Shown here piece after piece: positions 13,680-22,023 of a stretch of DNA of 27,116 nucleotides. The DNA is from Anaerolineaceae bacterium UBA6133 (lineage in GTDB: Bacteria > Chloroflexota > Anaerolineae > Anaerolineales > Anaerolineaceae). The stretch spans positions 1 to 27,116 of the forward strand of contig DIVL01000011.1 of the NCBI GenBank assembly GCA_002435825.1. Direction: 5' to 3'. The stretch's first letter is position 1, and each line of letters starts with the position of its first letter. The translations under genes and the position numbers were made by a program. The notes under the pieces are model-generated. The model worked only from the letters and a program-made list of their open reading frames with translations. It searched no databases and was not told where the DNA came from.

Positions 13680-15014
13680 CTATGCCATCTCGAAGTTTTC
13701 GATGTGAACCTGACTCGATTTGACACCCAAGAACACGTTACTCTGTGCAATCCCAAGCTTGAGGAAATTCTTCTCCATCGCCTTTAGCATTGGCTCCGGA
13801 CCGCATACGAAGTAGAACAGGTCCTTGTAATTTTCCGGAAGAACGCTCGCCATCAGATCAGATGTGATGTAACCGGGGTAAGGGTGGTCTTCGTGCAATG
13901 GTTTTTCAAGTACAGTGAAGAATTTCAGATTGATCTTCTCTGTAGCGGCAGCAAACTCGTCCTGGTACAGAGCGGTATCTTCGTTGTAATCTCCATAAAA
14001 TACATATACCGGGCGCTTGTCATTTGTGTCTGCCAGGGTGTTTACGATCGACATGACTGGCGCCACGCCAATACCACCTGCAAGCAAGACAATACCCTTG
14101 TGCGTGTCTTCATTTTGCAGGTTGAATTGTCCGTAAGGACCATCCACGAACACCCGGTCTCCCGGCTTGAGGTCTTTGATGGCGCTGGTGAAGTCACCCG
14201 CTTCTTTGATCGCAAAGCGAACACGTCCATCGGGTGCAACGTCAGAGCCCGCAAAGCTAAAGGGATTGCGGCTCAAGACCCACGGGCTATTGCCGGTGCT
14301 GATCCAGGCAATTTGCCCAGCCTTGAAAGGAATGCCTGCGTGACCATCGGGCAGCAGGTTGAGGGTGTAAACTGCATTTGGTTCTGCTTCCACTGACTCG
14401 ACTTTGAAGGCCTTCTTACCAACCTCGATTGGATGAAGGACGCGGATGTAGATGATCAACAAAGCCCAGATCGCTATTTCGATGAACCAAACCCACTTTA
14501 CGAGCGGGATCTCCATGTAATAGTTGACCTTGAACATGTGCCAGAGACCAAAAACCAGAATGAGCGCTGTCAAGAGATTGTGCAATCCCAACCAGGGCAA
14601 ATAGCCTAGTTTGATTTTTTTTCGCAGGGCCGATGTCAGGCCGATCAATACCAATCCAGCCAGACCAATCCAGCCTGCGGTCAGGGTAAAACCGGTCCGA
14701 AAGACCTTATCAGTAATCAGCAGAATCACCGGGTGAAGCAGCACCAGCACAATCGAAAAAATCGAAAGGATGTGATGCGAACTGTAGACTCTGTCCATGT
14801 CCAGCGCGTCTGCCAACCAGTTCATTTTTGCGATGGGAACCAACTGGAGACCAGCCAATGCCAGCCCGATGAAGCCCAGTAGAACCGATACATTGACGAT
14901 GATGTCACGTGGAATCCAGACAATCATCATCGCGACTGCCGGCAAAAGCAGCAAGACGAAGTAAATGATGTAAAAGATGACCCTTCTCGTTGCAGATTTC
15001 ATGGGATTATCCAT
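13680..15014 (-). CDS. NOX/ferric-reductase-like membrane flavocytochrome
   Basis: This 444-residue membrane protein has about six helices in residues 10-192. Two histidine pairs are each separated by 13 residues (H80/H94 and H145/H159), the spacing that ligates two stacked b haems in NADPH oxidases and ferric reductases. The cytoplasmic half is a ferredoxin-reductase module: RNPFSF (249-254, FAD), GGIGVAP (313-319, nicotinamide nucleotide) and CGPEPM near the C-terminus. Such proteins move electrons from NAD(P)H through FAD and haem to the outside. It is the second gene of an operon, 16 bp after a pentaheme lipoprotein, which is a natural electron acceptor. AAAGGA precedes the ATG. Ferric, quinone or other acceptors cannot be told apart. 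Confidence 0.85.
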   Translation of the reverse strand: MDNPMKSATRRVIFYIIYFVLLLLPAVAMMIVWIPRDIIVNVSVLLGFIGLALAGLQLVPIAKMNWLADALDMDRVYSSHHILSIFSIVLVLLHPVILLITDKVFRTGFTLTAGWIGLAGLVLIGLTSALRKKIKLGYLPWLGLHNLLTALILVFGLWHMFKVNYYMEIPLVKWVWFIEIAIWALLIIYIRVLHPIEVGKKAFKVESVEAEPNAVYTLNLLPDGHAGIPFKAGQIAWISTGNSPWVLSRNPFSFAGSDVAPDGRVRFAIKEAGDFTSAIKDLKPGDRVFVDGPYGQFNLQNEDTHKGIVLLAGGIGVAPVMSIVNTLADTNDKRPVYVFYGDYNEDTALYQDEFAAATEKINLKFFTVLEKPLHEDHPYPGYITSDLMASVLPENYKDLFYFVCGPEPMLKAMEKNFLKLGIAQSNVFLGVKSSQVHIENFEMA

Positions 15015-15030
15015 TTTCCTTTCGATCTGC

Positions 15031-16167
15031 CTATGGTCGCGTCAGGTCGGTTGTGGTCACGCCGCTTATAGCAGAGAGATCTTCGATTGAATCATACATC
15101 AACTGAAGCACATACTGGCCGTTGTGAATATAGGCGCCGGGTTCTTTGACAGTGAACATGTAGTTATAGGCAGCCTTCAGCAGACGAGGTGTAAACAGTT
15201 TGTACTGGTTCGGGAAGATGGCTTCGTCTTCTGTAATCTGACCGTCTTTGTTAGTGTCGATGAATGAATAAGGATATACATCTCCATAGAAACCAAACAT
15301 GGTTCCATCACCGACATTCGCTGAATACTGGCTCATCGCCTGATGCAGCAAGACTTTCATGCCTTCGATTTCATCGTACATGCTCTCAACAGCTCCATCG
15401 CCATCGTAATCAACTTTGGACATGGAGACAGTCTTGTATTCTTGATAGCCAGTTACATTGGAGTGGCAGGTCTGGCAAAGATTTGTGTCTGAGTTTTCAG
15501 GTTCGCGTGCGTGCAGCGAGTGAGGATCGTGACAGGTGGTGCAAGTCTCCACGCCGGGAGCGTGAGTGAAGGTACCAACATAGGTTTTGCCTTCGTACTC
15601 AAATCCATTGCCGCCATCTGAGCCAGCGCGTACTGCAGCTGCTGCGAAATAGTGGTTGCCGATGATTGCCTGATCGCCAATCGGTTCGTCTTCCGCCTTG
15701 TCGCTGGTAACACCTGCAACTGACACGCCCGATCCCATACCACCGTGACAGGTCATGCAGACTGAGGATGAGTCAGTTCCGGTTAATTCCACACCAGATG
15801 GGAACATCACAGAATCCAGTTCGTGTGCTGCCGTACTGTGGCAGGCAAGGCAGTTGACAGGATCCTGGATTTTTCCAGCCATCTCAACTGAGCCGGCTGC
15901 GGAGCCATCGGCCCCGATATAATCGCGGAAACCAGAGCTGCTATGGCATACTGCGCAGCGCGCAGGAACTTCTGCCGGATCATCTTCGTTCCAATGATTG
16001 AAGGCTTCGGAAGTCATGTCAGCGTGACCTGATCCTTCCCATTTGGCAGTGACGTCCTCAATAGATACCGCTGCGGCATCAGTAGCTTGCAACGTTGTGC
16101 AGCCTACCCACACCAAAAGCGCTGCTGCAAAAACAGCAATCAGTAGGAAAAAGCTTTTTTTCTTCAT
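15031..16167 (-). CDS. Pentaheme c-type cytochrome lipoprotein with EF-hand-like loops
   Basis: This 378-residue exported protein has a signal peptide and a lipobox with Cys23 (LLVWVGC). Five CXXCH haem sites are seen: 71-75 (CAVCH), 106-110 (CLACH), 137-141 (CMTCH), 209-213 (CTTCH) and 231-235 (CQTCH). Two calcium-loop-like sequences, DYDGDGAVESMY (253-264) and DTNKDGQITEDE (304-315), lie in the haem-free C-terminal part. It should be anchored at the outer face of the membrane and pass electrons. It heads an operon with the flavocytochrome, and the haem-attachment (ccm) operon is divergent from it, so the cluster can both make and use the cytochrome. AAGGAG lies before the ATG. I do not recognise a named family; the function beyond electron transfer is unknown. 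Confidence 0.88.
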   Translation of the reverse strand: MKKKSFFLLIAVFAAALLVWVGCTTLQATDAAAVSIEDVTAKWEGSGHADMTSEAFNHWNEDDPAEVPARCAVCHSSSGFRDYIGADGSAAGSVEMAGKIQDPVNCLACHSTAAHELDSVMFPSGVELTGTDSSSVCMTCHGGMGSGVSVAGVTSDKAEDEPIGDQAIIGNHYFAAAAVRAGSDGGNGFEYEGKTYVGTFTHAPGVETCTTCHDPHSLHAREPENSDTNLCQTCHSNVTGYQEYKTVSMSKVDYDGDGAVESMYDEIEGMKVLLHQAMSQYSANVGDGTMFGFYGDVYPYSFIDTNKDGQITEDEAIFPNQYKLFTPRLLKAAYNYMFTVKEPGAYIHNGQYVLQLMYDSIEDLSAISGVTTTDLTRP

Positions 16168-16225
16168 TCAGTTTACTCCTTAGAGGTTGTTAAAATGCGG
16201 AAAGCAAAAAAATATTACAAAGATA

Positions 16226-16253
16226 ATTATAATTATATCGTGTAAACTGTCAA
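16226..16253 (-). promoter_or_regulatory. Sigma-70-type promoter of the cytochrome operon
   Basis: On the minus strand a perfect TTGACA (16248-16253) and a perfect TATAAT (16226-16231) are separated by 16 bp. The predicted start near 16218 leaves a 5' leader of about 50 bases that contains AAGGAG. This is the strongest promoter match in the window. Confidence 0.8.
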
Positions 16254-16392
16254 TGTGTGAAAATATTAACAATGGACACGCGTTGGACTCCTTGAAGGAA
16301 ATTTATTATTGAAGCTAATAAATCAACTTCAGCTATAAATTAAGACCATTGGTTAATACGTTAGAATAGATACAAAAAAAAGAGGATCTTCT

Positions 16393-16878
16393 TTGAAAAA
16401 AACAAATCGGAAAACCACCATTGCAGTGCTGGTGATTGCAGTTGCCCTGATCGCTCTACTGATCGCCACTACTCAATCAAGCACCCAATATTTCCTGACA
16501 GTATCCGAGCTCCAGGGCGGAGAGACTGATTTGACGGGTCGTAATGTTCGCATGTCTGGTGTCGTGCTGGGTGATACGATCGTTTATGACCCTCAAACCC
16601 TTGACCTCACCTTCGAGGTTGCCCAGATTCCCGGTGATCATAAGGTCATCAATGAGATGGGGGGAATGGCCTTGGTCCTGGAAAAAGCCGCTGCAGACCC
16701 AACCCTGCCGCGCATCACTATCCACTACAATGGCGTGAAGCCAGACCTCCTGAAGCATGAAGCCCAGGCTATCGTCTCAGGTTCCCTCGATGCCAACGGG
16801 TTTTTCCAGGCAAAAGAGCTGTTGCTAAAATGCCCCTCAAAATACGAATCCGCCCTGCCAAACCAGGTCGGCAACTGA
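16393..16878 (+). CDS. ccmE: Haem chaperone CcmE, CXXXY type
   Basis: CcmE takes haem from CcmC on the outer face of the membrane and hands it to the haem lyase. This 161-residue protein has one N-terminal anchor helix (about 8-26) and an OB-fold domain with the usual LTVSEL, GRNVRMSGVV and GVKPDLL-like segments. The haem-binding site reads K-CPSK-Y (C147, Y151) where E. coli CcmE has His130-XXX-Tyr134. The Cys variant is known from archaea and some bacteria and belongs to a modified system I. The start codon is TTG at 16393, supported by AGAGGATC; no better ATG exists. It is the first gene of the ccm operon; ccmF follows 19 bp later. A short C-terminus (10 residues after Tyr) is consistent with the variant. 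Confidence 0.9.
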   Translation: MKKTNRKTTIAVLVIAVALIALLIATTQSSTQYFLTVSELQGGETDLTGRNVRMSGVVLGDTIVYDPQTLDLTFEVAQIPGDHKVINEMGGMALVLEKAAADPTLPRITIHYNGVKPDLLKHEAQAIVSGSLDANGFFQAKELLLKCPSKYESALPNQVGN

Positions 16879-16897
16879 TCCATCTGAAAAGGTTAAT

Positions 16898-18913
16898 ATG
16901 TTCTACCTCGGTCTAATTTCCTTTGTTGCTTCCATTCTGGCGATGCTCATTGCTGTCATTCTCACCATCTACCAGCTCATCAAACGCCAGACTATTCTGA
17001 CAAAATCAACCATCACGCTGGCAAGCATTTCGTTTGGACTGCATACCCTGAGTGTGCTTACTCTGATGGCGATGCAAGTGCTGCAGGATTACTCCATCTC
17101 CTATGTTGTCTCTGTGGTGAATTCAGTCATGCCTACCATCCTGAAAATGACAGCAATCTGGGGCGGTCAGGCAGGGTCCCTCTTTTTCTGGGGTTGGACC
17201 CTCAATCTGGTCTTCTTCATCTCGCTGCATGTCCGCCGTCAAATTCAGGACAGCTGGTCTTTTCTGTTTACGGCTCTAAACCTGCTCTTTTTTGGCGCGC
17301 TTTCCCTCTTCGCAGAAAATCCATTTACACGTGTTTGGCTTACGGAATCCGGGGGCATTCTTGAAGGCGTTTTTTCACCTGCCACGGGGGCAACCGTTTA
17401 TAGCGGAATTTCTGGTTTTGGGCTGAACCCTCTCCTGCGCCACTGGGGTATGGTTATCCATCCGCCCATCCTTTACTTCGGTTTTGCTCTCTTCCTTATC
17501 CCCTTTTCGGTCGCCATCTCCTACCTGATCAGGGGTGAATCTGATGAGGGTTTGCTTGGCGAGACCCGCCTCTGGCTGCTCTCCGGCTGGATCCTGCTGA
17601 CCGCAGGTATCGTCCTGGGCAGCTGGTGGTCCTACGATGTATTAGGCTGGGGCGGCTACTGGGCATGGGATCCGGTTGAGACAGCCTCGCTCCTGCCCTG
17701 GCTCACCAGCACTGGTTTGCTGCACAGTCTCCTGCTGCAGAAGCAGCGAAAAATCTTCAAGAGATTCAACTTTGTCCTGATTCTCCTGACCTACATGTTG
17801 GTCATATTCAGCATTCTCATCACCCGTGCTGGCTTACTCAATTCTGTACATGCCTTTGGGGAGAGTAAGATTTCCCTTCCCCTTACGCTTCTGACGCTGA
17901 CCCTTTTTGTGGTTTCCGTTGCCTTGCTTGCCTGGCGCTGGCGTCACCTCCATTCAGGTTGGGAGCTCACATCTTTGGTCACCCGCGATGCAGCCTTCCT
18001 CTATACTAACGTCATCCTGATCTCTCTCACGATCGTGTGTTTCTATGGTCTGGCTTACCCCCTCATCACTGGCGCGCTCACTGGCACTCAGATTGGGCTG
18101 GATCGAACTTTCTTTGATAAAGCCGCGACGCCCCTTTTCATCCTTTTGGCTGTCCTGATGGCAGTTTGTCCGCTTAGTGCCTGGACGGTTAACGCGGTCA
18201 GGCAATTAGGTAAAACTGCCCGAATTCCCCTCATCCTGAGTTTGGTACTGATAGTTGTGTCATTTTTCTTGCTGACAAAATCCTGGCTGGCGCTGATGGT
18301 GCTCTTTGTGGTTGGTTTTGGTTTGCTCCTCATGCTCGCTCTTACCCTGCGCGATTGCAAATCTCCGCGTGAGGCAGGCAAGCGTTGGTGGAGTCAGCGC
18401 GCGCGCCATGGCGCATGGTTTGTCCACGCTGGTGTTCTCCTCATCGCCCTTGGCATCGTGGGTATGGAAGGTCTCGCAGGAAGTATCCAGGGCACCATGA
18501 TCCCCGGCGACAAAATGCCTCTCCGTTCCTACCATGTGGAATTTGTCCAACTCACCACGGAGTACGAAAACCCTGAATATCTGACCATTGAAGCAGAACT
18601 TGTCCTTTGGAAAGACGGCAAGGTTATCGGTAAGCTCTATCCCGGGCAACACCTTTATGAAACCCGCGGTCAGTACGTCAGTATCCCCGACAAGCAGTCT
18701 AATCTGCGTGGGGATTTCTATACGCTGCTTTTGGACTATAGCAGCATGATGGGTTATGTCACCATCCAGGCTTCTGATAATCCCCTGGTCAACTTCATGT
18801 GGATTGGTGCGCTTATGATGGTTCTGGGCGCGGCTCTGGCAGCCACCTTGCCGTGGAAATCCCTGCAACTTGGCGACGACGATCAACCCACGCTGGAGCA
18901 ACCTCGTTCATGA
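16898..18913 (+). CDS. ccmF: Cytochrome c haem lyase subunit CcmF
   Basis: This 671-residue polytopic membrane protein belongs to the HemY/CcmF haem-handling family. The tryptophan-rich WWD signature GWGGYWAWDPVETASLLPW is at 250-268. The histidine motif WGMVIHPP is at 183-190, with further His at 182 and 276 that fit the haem-ligand positions. A large extracytoplasmic loop precedes the last helix. CcmF joins haem to CXXCH cysteines. Length is normal for the family. In classical system I it works with CcmH and CcmI, neither of which is encoded nearby. The ATG at 16898 has AAAGG before it. Its stop overlaps the ccmA start (ATGA), so translation is probably coupled. Confidence 0.94.
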   Translation: MFYLGLISFVASILAMLIAVILTIYQLIKRQTILTKSTITLASISFGLHTLSVLTLMAMQVLQDYSISYVVSVVNSVMPTILKMTAIWGGQAGSLFFWGWTLNLVFFISLHVRRQIQDSWSFLFTALNLLFFGALSLFAENPFTRVWLTESGGILEGVFSPATGATVYSGISGFGLNPLLRHWGMVIHPPILYFGFALFLIPFSVAISYLIRGESDEGLLGETRLWLLSGWILLTAGIVLGSWWSYDVLGWGGYWAWDPVETASLLPWLTSTGLLHSLLLQKQRKIFKRFNFVLILLTYMLVIFSILITRAGLLNSVHAFGESKISLPLTLLTLTLFVVSVALLAWRWRHLHSGWELTSLVTRDAAFLYTNVILISLTIVCFYGLAYPLITGALTGTQIGLDRTFFDKAATPLFILLAVLMAVCPLSAWTVNAVRQLGKTARIPLILSLVLIVVSFFLLTKSWLALMVLFVVGFGLLLMLALTLRDCKSPREAGKRWWSQRARHGAWFVHAGVLLIALGIVGMEGLAGSIQGTMIPGDKMPLRSYHVEFVQLTTEYENPEYLTIEAELVLWKDGKVIGKLYPGQHLYETRGQYVSIPDKQSNLRGDFYTLLLDYSSMMGYVTIQASDNPLVNFMWIGALMMVLGAALAATLPWKSLQLGDDDQPTLEQPRS

Positions 18914-19641
18914 CCCTCGCGATTCGGCAGGTATCTAAATCATTTGGTCAGCATCGCGTGCTGGACGTGCTCGACCTGGAAGTAAGGCGGGGTGAGCTGC
19001 TCTGCTTGCTTGGTCGCAACGGCGCAGGCAAAACCACCCTGCTGAGGGTCCTTGCCGGACTACTTAAGCCCGAACGCGGCTCCATCTGGCTAAACAACCA
19101 GCAGATTGACTACGCTGAGTCACATGCGCGTCATGACATTGGCCTGGTGATGCATCAACCGTTCCTCTATGAATACCTCACCGGCATCGAAAACTTGCGC
19201 TTTTACGCCCGTCTTTACCAGGTCTCGGATGATAATGCCGCCCTAGAGGCCGCATTGGCGCAAGTTGGAATGCAGCGTTTTGCCGCTAAACCGGTCAGAG
19301 CCTACTCGCGCGGCATGAAGCAGCGCCTCACCATCGCCCGCGCGCTGCTGCATAACCCCCGCATACTGCTGCTGGACGAACCCTACACCGGTCTCGACCT
19401 GCAGGGCAGCCAGGTTTTCAATCAACTCATGCTCGAGCAGAAACAGCAGGGTCACATGGTTATTATGACCACCCACGATCTCTCCCATGCCCTGCCCATC
19501 AGCAGTCGTTTCGCTTTCCTTGCCAGGGGTCGCATTGCTGAGGAGCTTTCAAACGAAAGCCTCTCGCTTGACAATCTCGAAACCTGGCTGACAGAAAGAC
19601 TTGCCAAGCCCGTTTCAGGGCAGCAGAAGGTGGCGGCATGA
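18910..19641 (+). CDS. ccmA: Haem exporter ABC ATPase CcmA
   Basis: This 243-residue ATPase has Walker A GRNGAGKTT (35-43), signature YSRGMKQRL, Walker B ILLLDEP and a following D-loop and switch His (TTHDLSH). CcmA with CcmB uses ATP to release haem-loaded CcmE from CcmC. The start at 18910 is chosen because ATGA overlaps the ccmF stop and the protein then begins with the usual first strand (TLAIRQVSKSFG). An in-frame start 37 codons upstream would lie wholly inside ccmF. Its own stop overlaps the ccmB start in the same way. Confidence 0.93.
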   Translation: MTLAIRQVSKSFGQHRVLDVLDLEVRRGELLCLLGRNGAGKTTLLRVLAGLLKPERGSIWLNNQQIDYAESHARHDIGLVMHQPFLYEYLTGIENLRFYARLYQVSDDNAALEAALAQVGMQRFAAKPVRAYSRGMKQRLTIARALLHNPRILLLDEPYTGLDLQGSQVFNQLMLEQKQQGHMVIMTTHDLSHALPISSRFAFLARGRIAEELSNESLSLDNLETWLTERLAKPVSGQQKVAA

Positions 19642-20312
19642 AAGATTGGTTCCACTCAGTCCGCACCCTGGTCTGGAAAGACCTGCTGCAGGAATGGCGC
19701 AGCAAAGACATGCTTACTGCCATGTTTGCTTTTGCCATCCTGACTCTCTTTATCTTCAACTATGCCATTGAAATTTCCCCAGTTAATCGGGCCGAGATTG
19801 CCTCCGGAATCATCTGGGTTGTGATTGTCTTTGCCGGCACGCTCGGTCTCAACCGTTCCTTCACCGCTGAGCAGGACCAGGGCTGTTTTGACGCGCTGGT
19901 GATGGCAGTGCCGGATGTTTCGGCAATCTACTTTGGCAAGATGCTCACCAATTGGTTCGTGATGCTTTTCGTCAGCGTCCTGATCCTGCCCATCTACTCC
20001 CTGCTCTATAACCAATCCCTGTTTAATGCAGGTTTCATCCTGGTTTTAGTACTTGGCGCGTGGTGTTACAGCGCTGCTGGCACGCTCATCGCCGGCATGA
20101 CCGTGCAGACTCGTATGCGCGACCTACTCTTACCCATTTTGCTCTTTCCCATCCTGATGCCTGTCAACATGGCAGTCGTCAAAGCCGCCGGTGGTATACT
20201 TGCTGGTGCTCCACTTTTGGATGTGCAAGTTTGGTTTGTTTTACTTGCGGCTTACGGTATCATTGTCACTACAGTCTCTATTTTGGTGTTTGAATATGTC
20301 ATTCGCGAATAA
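19638..20312 (+). CDS. ccmB: Haem exporter membrane subunit CcmB
   Basis: This 224-residue protein has six membrane helices and the CcmB signature region LGLNRSFTAEQDQGCFDALVM (GLNRSFxxExxxG). The first helix is preceded by WKDLLQEWRSKD, typical of the family. It is the membrane partner of CcmA. The ATG overlaps the ccmA stop by four bases, and ccmC begins 17 bases before its end. Length is normal (about 220). Confidence 0.92.
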   Translation: MKDWFHSVRTLVWKDLLQEWRSKDMLTAMFAFAILTLFIFNYAIEISPVNRAEIASGIIWVVIVFAGTLGLNRSFTAEQDQGCFDALVMAVPDVSAIYFGKMLTNWFVMLFVSVLILPIYSLLYNQSLFNAGFILVLVLGAWCYSAAGTLIAGMTVQTRMRDLLLPILLFPILMPVNMAVVKAAGGILAGAPLLDVQVWFVLLAAYGIIVTTVSILVFEYVIRE

Positions 20313-21009
20313 AAATCTAAAACTTCTCAGTTTCATAGCCCTCCTCCTGGTTCTGGCTGCTTTTGCCATGGTGATGTTTTACGCCCCCATCGAGGTTAAC
20401 ATGGGCATCGTCCAAAAAGTGTTCTACTTTCATGTCAGTTCTGCCTGGGTTGGCATGCTGGCGTTCCTGGTTGCAGCGGTTTGCGGCATCTTTTACCTCA
20501 ACAAGAAGCAGCTCAAGTACGACTTCCTTGCATTTTCTGCAGTAGAGATTGGCCTGCTTTTCACGGCGATTGCTACCTTTAGCGGCATGATCTGGGCAAA
20601 GCCTATTTGGAATACTTGGTGGACATGGGATCCGCGCCTGACGACCATGACCATCATGGCCTTTACTTATATCGGCTACCTGCTGTTACGGCGCGGGGTG
20701 GACAACCCCGAAAAGCGTGCCCGGTTTGGTGCTGTCTATGCCATCATTGGCTTTGCCAGCGTGCCGCTCACCTTCTTTTCTTCGCGTTTACTGCGCACGA
20801 TTCACCCTACCATCTTTGGCGCTGACACTGGCGACATGGCTATGACTCCTGCCATGTACCAGACCATGGCTGCCAGCATTGTTGCCTTCACCGTCCTGTT
20901 TGCAGCTTTGCTCTGGCATCGGTCTGTTCTGGCAGCGCGCGAATCCGAGCTTGAAACCCTCAGGGCACAAACCGAAGCCCTCGAATTTGGAGAGGTGCAG
21001 GATGACTAA
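20296..21009 (+). CDS. ccmC: Haem-handling protein CcmC
   Basis: This 237-residue membrane protein has the WWD motif WNTWWTWDPRLTTM (105-118) and two flanking histidines in FYFHVSSAW (H46) and LRTIHPT (H170) that ligate haem. CcmC loads haem onto CcmE. The start at 20296 is chosen from the normal N-terminus and GGTG upstream; it overlaps ccmB by 17 bases. Longer in-frame starts lie within ccmB and would add a non-homologous leader. The C-terminal tail (about 25 polar residues) is longer than usual. A small CcmD-like gene overlaps the end. Confidence 0.93.
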   Translation: MSFANKNLKLLSFIALLLVLAAFAMVMFYAPIEVNMGIVQKVFYFHVSSAWVGMLAFLVAAVCGIFYLNKKQLKYDFLAFSAVEIGLLFTAIATFSGMIWAKPIWNTWWTWDPRLTTMTIMAFTYIGYLLLRRGVDNPEKRARFGAVYAIIGFASVPLTFFSSRLLRTIHPTIFGADTGDMAMTPAMYQTMAASIVAFTVLFAALLWHRSVLAARESELETLRAQTEALEFGEVQDD

Positions 21010-21142
21010 CCTTGCCTACTTTATTGCTGGCTACCTGGTGATTTTCGGACTCCTTGGCGCCTATATCCTGCGCCTTATTACCCTCAAGAAGCGCCTGGAA
21101 AAAGAACGCATCGAACTCATCAACCATTCCAAAATGCCTTAA
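21002..21142 (+). CDS. ccmD: Small CcmD-like membrane protein
   Basis: This 46-residue protein is one membrane helix (about residues 4-26) followed by a positively charged amphipathic tail (LKKRLEKERIEL). This is the form of CcmD, which holds the CcmABC complex with CcmE. Sequence identity is too low and short to prove it; position right after ccmC with an 8-base overlap is the main support. GAGAGGTGCAGG precedes the ATG. Confidence 0.75.
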   Translation: MTNLAYFIAGYLVIFGLLGAYILRLITLKKRLEKERIELINHSKMP

Positions 21143-21174
21143 GCTGGAAATTCCATTGTTGGGGAAAAAACGGG

Positions 21175-21206
21175 AACGGATCTGTTCAAACGGGTCCGTT
21201 TTTTTT
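21175..21206 (+). terminator. Rho-independent terminator of the ccm operon
   Basis: Stem AACGGATC (21175-21182) / GGTCCGTT (21193-21200) with one G-T pair and a 10-base loop, running into eight T (21199-21206). It lies 32 bp after the ccmD-like stop. Confidence 0.88.
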
Positions 21207-21475
21207 GTTGAATTTTCATAAAGAAAAGCCAGATTGAACCCTGTTAGGAAAGAACCAGGGCAGGAGCATAATCCCACCTATATTTGGAAAGTTTTATTGC
21301 GGATGGGCTTTAGTCCATCCGGCTCAATGGTCGGAATGGGTGTTAGCGGTGGGAGTGAACCCCCTCCGTACGGGGCAAACTTCGTACGGATGGTCTTTAA
21401 TCCATCCGACTCTGGCTGGGATGGGTATTGGCTGGAGGAGTGAATCCCCTTCGTACAGACTTCGGAATTTTAAGT
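21207..21475. repeat. Intergenic region with hairpin repeats
   Basis: No gene is seen. Two GGATGG-N8-CCATCC hairpins (21301-21320 and 21388-21407) share the core CTTTA(G/A)TCC. A TCCGTACG-N10-CGTACGGA hairpin lies at 21365-21390. GGGAGTGAACCCCCT and GGAGTGAATCCCCT are related. The pattern is that of a degenerate, internally duplicated palindromic repeat common in environmental genomes. Confidence 0.6.
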
Positions 21476-21937
21476 TTATGGTTCGGTGGGGTAGCCCGCA
21501 GAGATCAGAGCCTCATAGCCCCCAAGTACTGCTTCAACCTTCCGATAGCCATCTTTCAACATGATGAACGCCGCACCGGCGCTCGTGTTTTCAGCCGGTC
21601 AGGTGCAATAGAGGATGTACCAGGCGTCTTTATCAAGGGTGTCAACCCAGGATTCGATTTCAGCGAAGGGCATACTGACACTTCCCCAAGCGTGGCTGGC
21701 TTCATATTGAGATGCAGTACGGGTATCTACCAGGATGGCACCCTGCTCCCTGACAGCCGTTATTGCGTCTGCTGCGCTGATACGCGGCACGTCGGACGCG
21801 GACAGGAGAATAGGGTTCCCGCTCTCCTTGCGGATGCCACGGTAGATCATGAAACCAACTACCAGCACCACAAGCGCTCCAACCAGATAGATGGGCAATA
21901 GTTTGTTACTTTTTTGCTGAGGGATTCTACGTTTCAT
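21476..21937 (-). CDS. Membrane-anchored rhodanese with in-frame TGA (selenoprotein candidate)
   Basis: The first 112 codons encode a membrane anchor (about residues 13-32) and a rhodanese domain (VDTR at 70-73, active-site strand WYILYC with catalytic C111). Codon 113 is TGA (21599-21601). Beyond it the same frame continues 40 codons, PAENTSAGAAF...GYRKVEAVLGGYEAL...GYPTEP, to TAA at 21476. That is the normal rhodanese C-terminus with the LGG(W/Y)xA motif. From memory of the family, relatives read YCTCPAExTSA, so the TGA stands where a Cys is expected. Translation as selenocysteine would give a 153-residue C-T-U protein; otherwise this is a pseudogene or a sequencing error. A hairpin follows the TGA. 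It lies between the ccm operon and a molybdenum hydroxylase and should act outside the cytoplasmic membrane. No strong ribosome binding site is seen. Confidence 0.7.
21575..21599 (-). promoter_or_regulatory. Hairpin right after the in-frame TGA (possible SECIS)
   Basis: On the minus strand ACCGGC (21599-21594, starting with the A of TGA) pairs perfectly with GCCGGT (21580-21575) across a 13-base loop. An alternative fold gives seven pairs with a two-base bulge and a loop starting with G. Bacterial SECIS elements sit here, but the loop is nearer to the TGA than in the E. coli fdhF type, so the assignment is tentative. Confidence 0.35.
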
Positions 21938-22023
21938 AAGAAAAATTATTCCACAGGTTATTTTGCGTGTCGAGGGTTTGTACAGGGTGAATTGTTCTCA
22001 CAGAATATCAAAAATCGCAAGGT

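Noticed and set aside
21428..21901. 157-codon plus-strand reading frame opposite the rhodanese
   Set aside because: It is antisense to a recognisable rhodanese domain and has no family features or start signal.
21599..21937. Rhodanese simply ending at the TGA as a complete 112-residue protein
   Set aside because: The domain would stop two residues after the catalytic Cys, and the in-frame continuation encodes the missing half.
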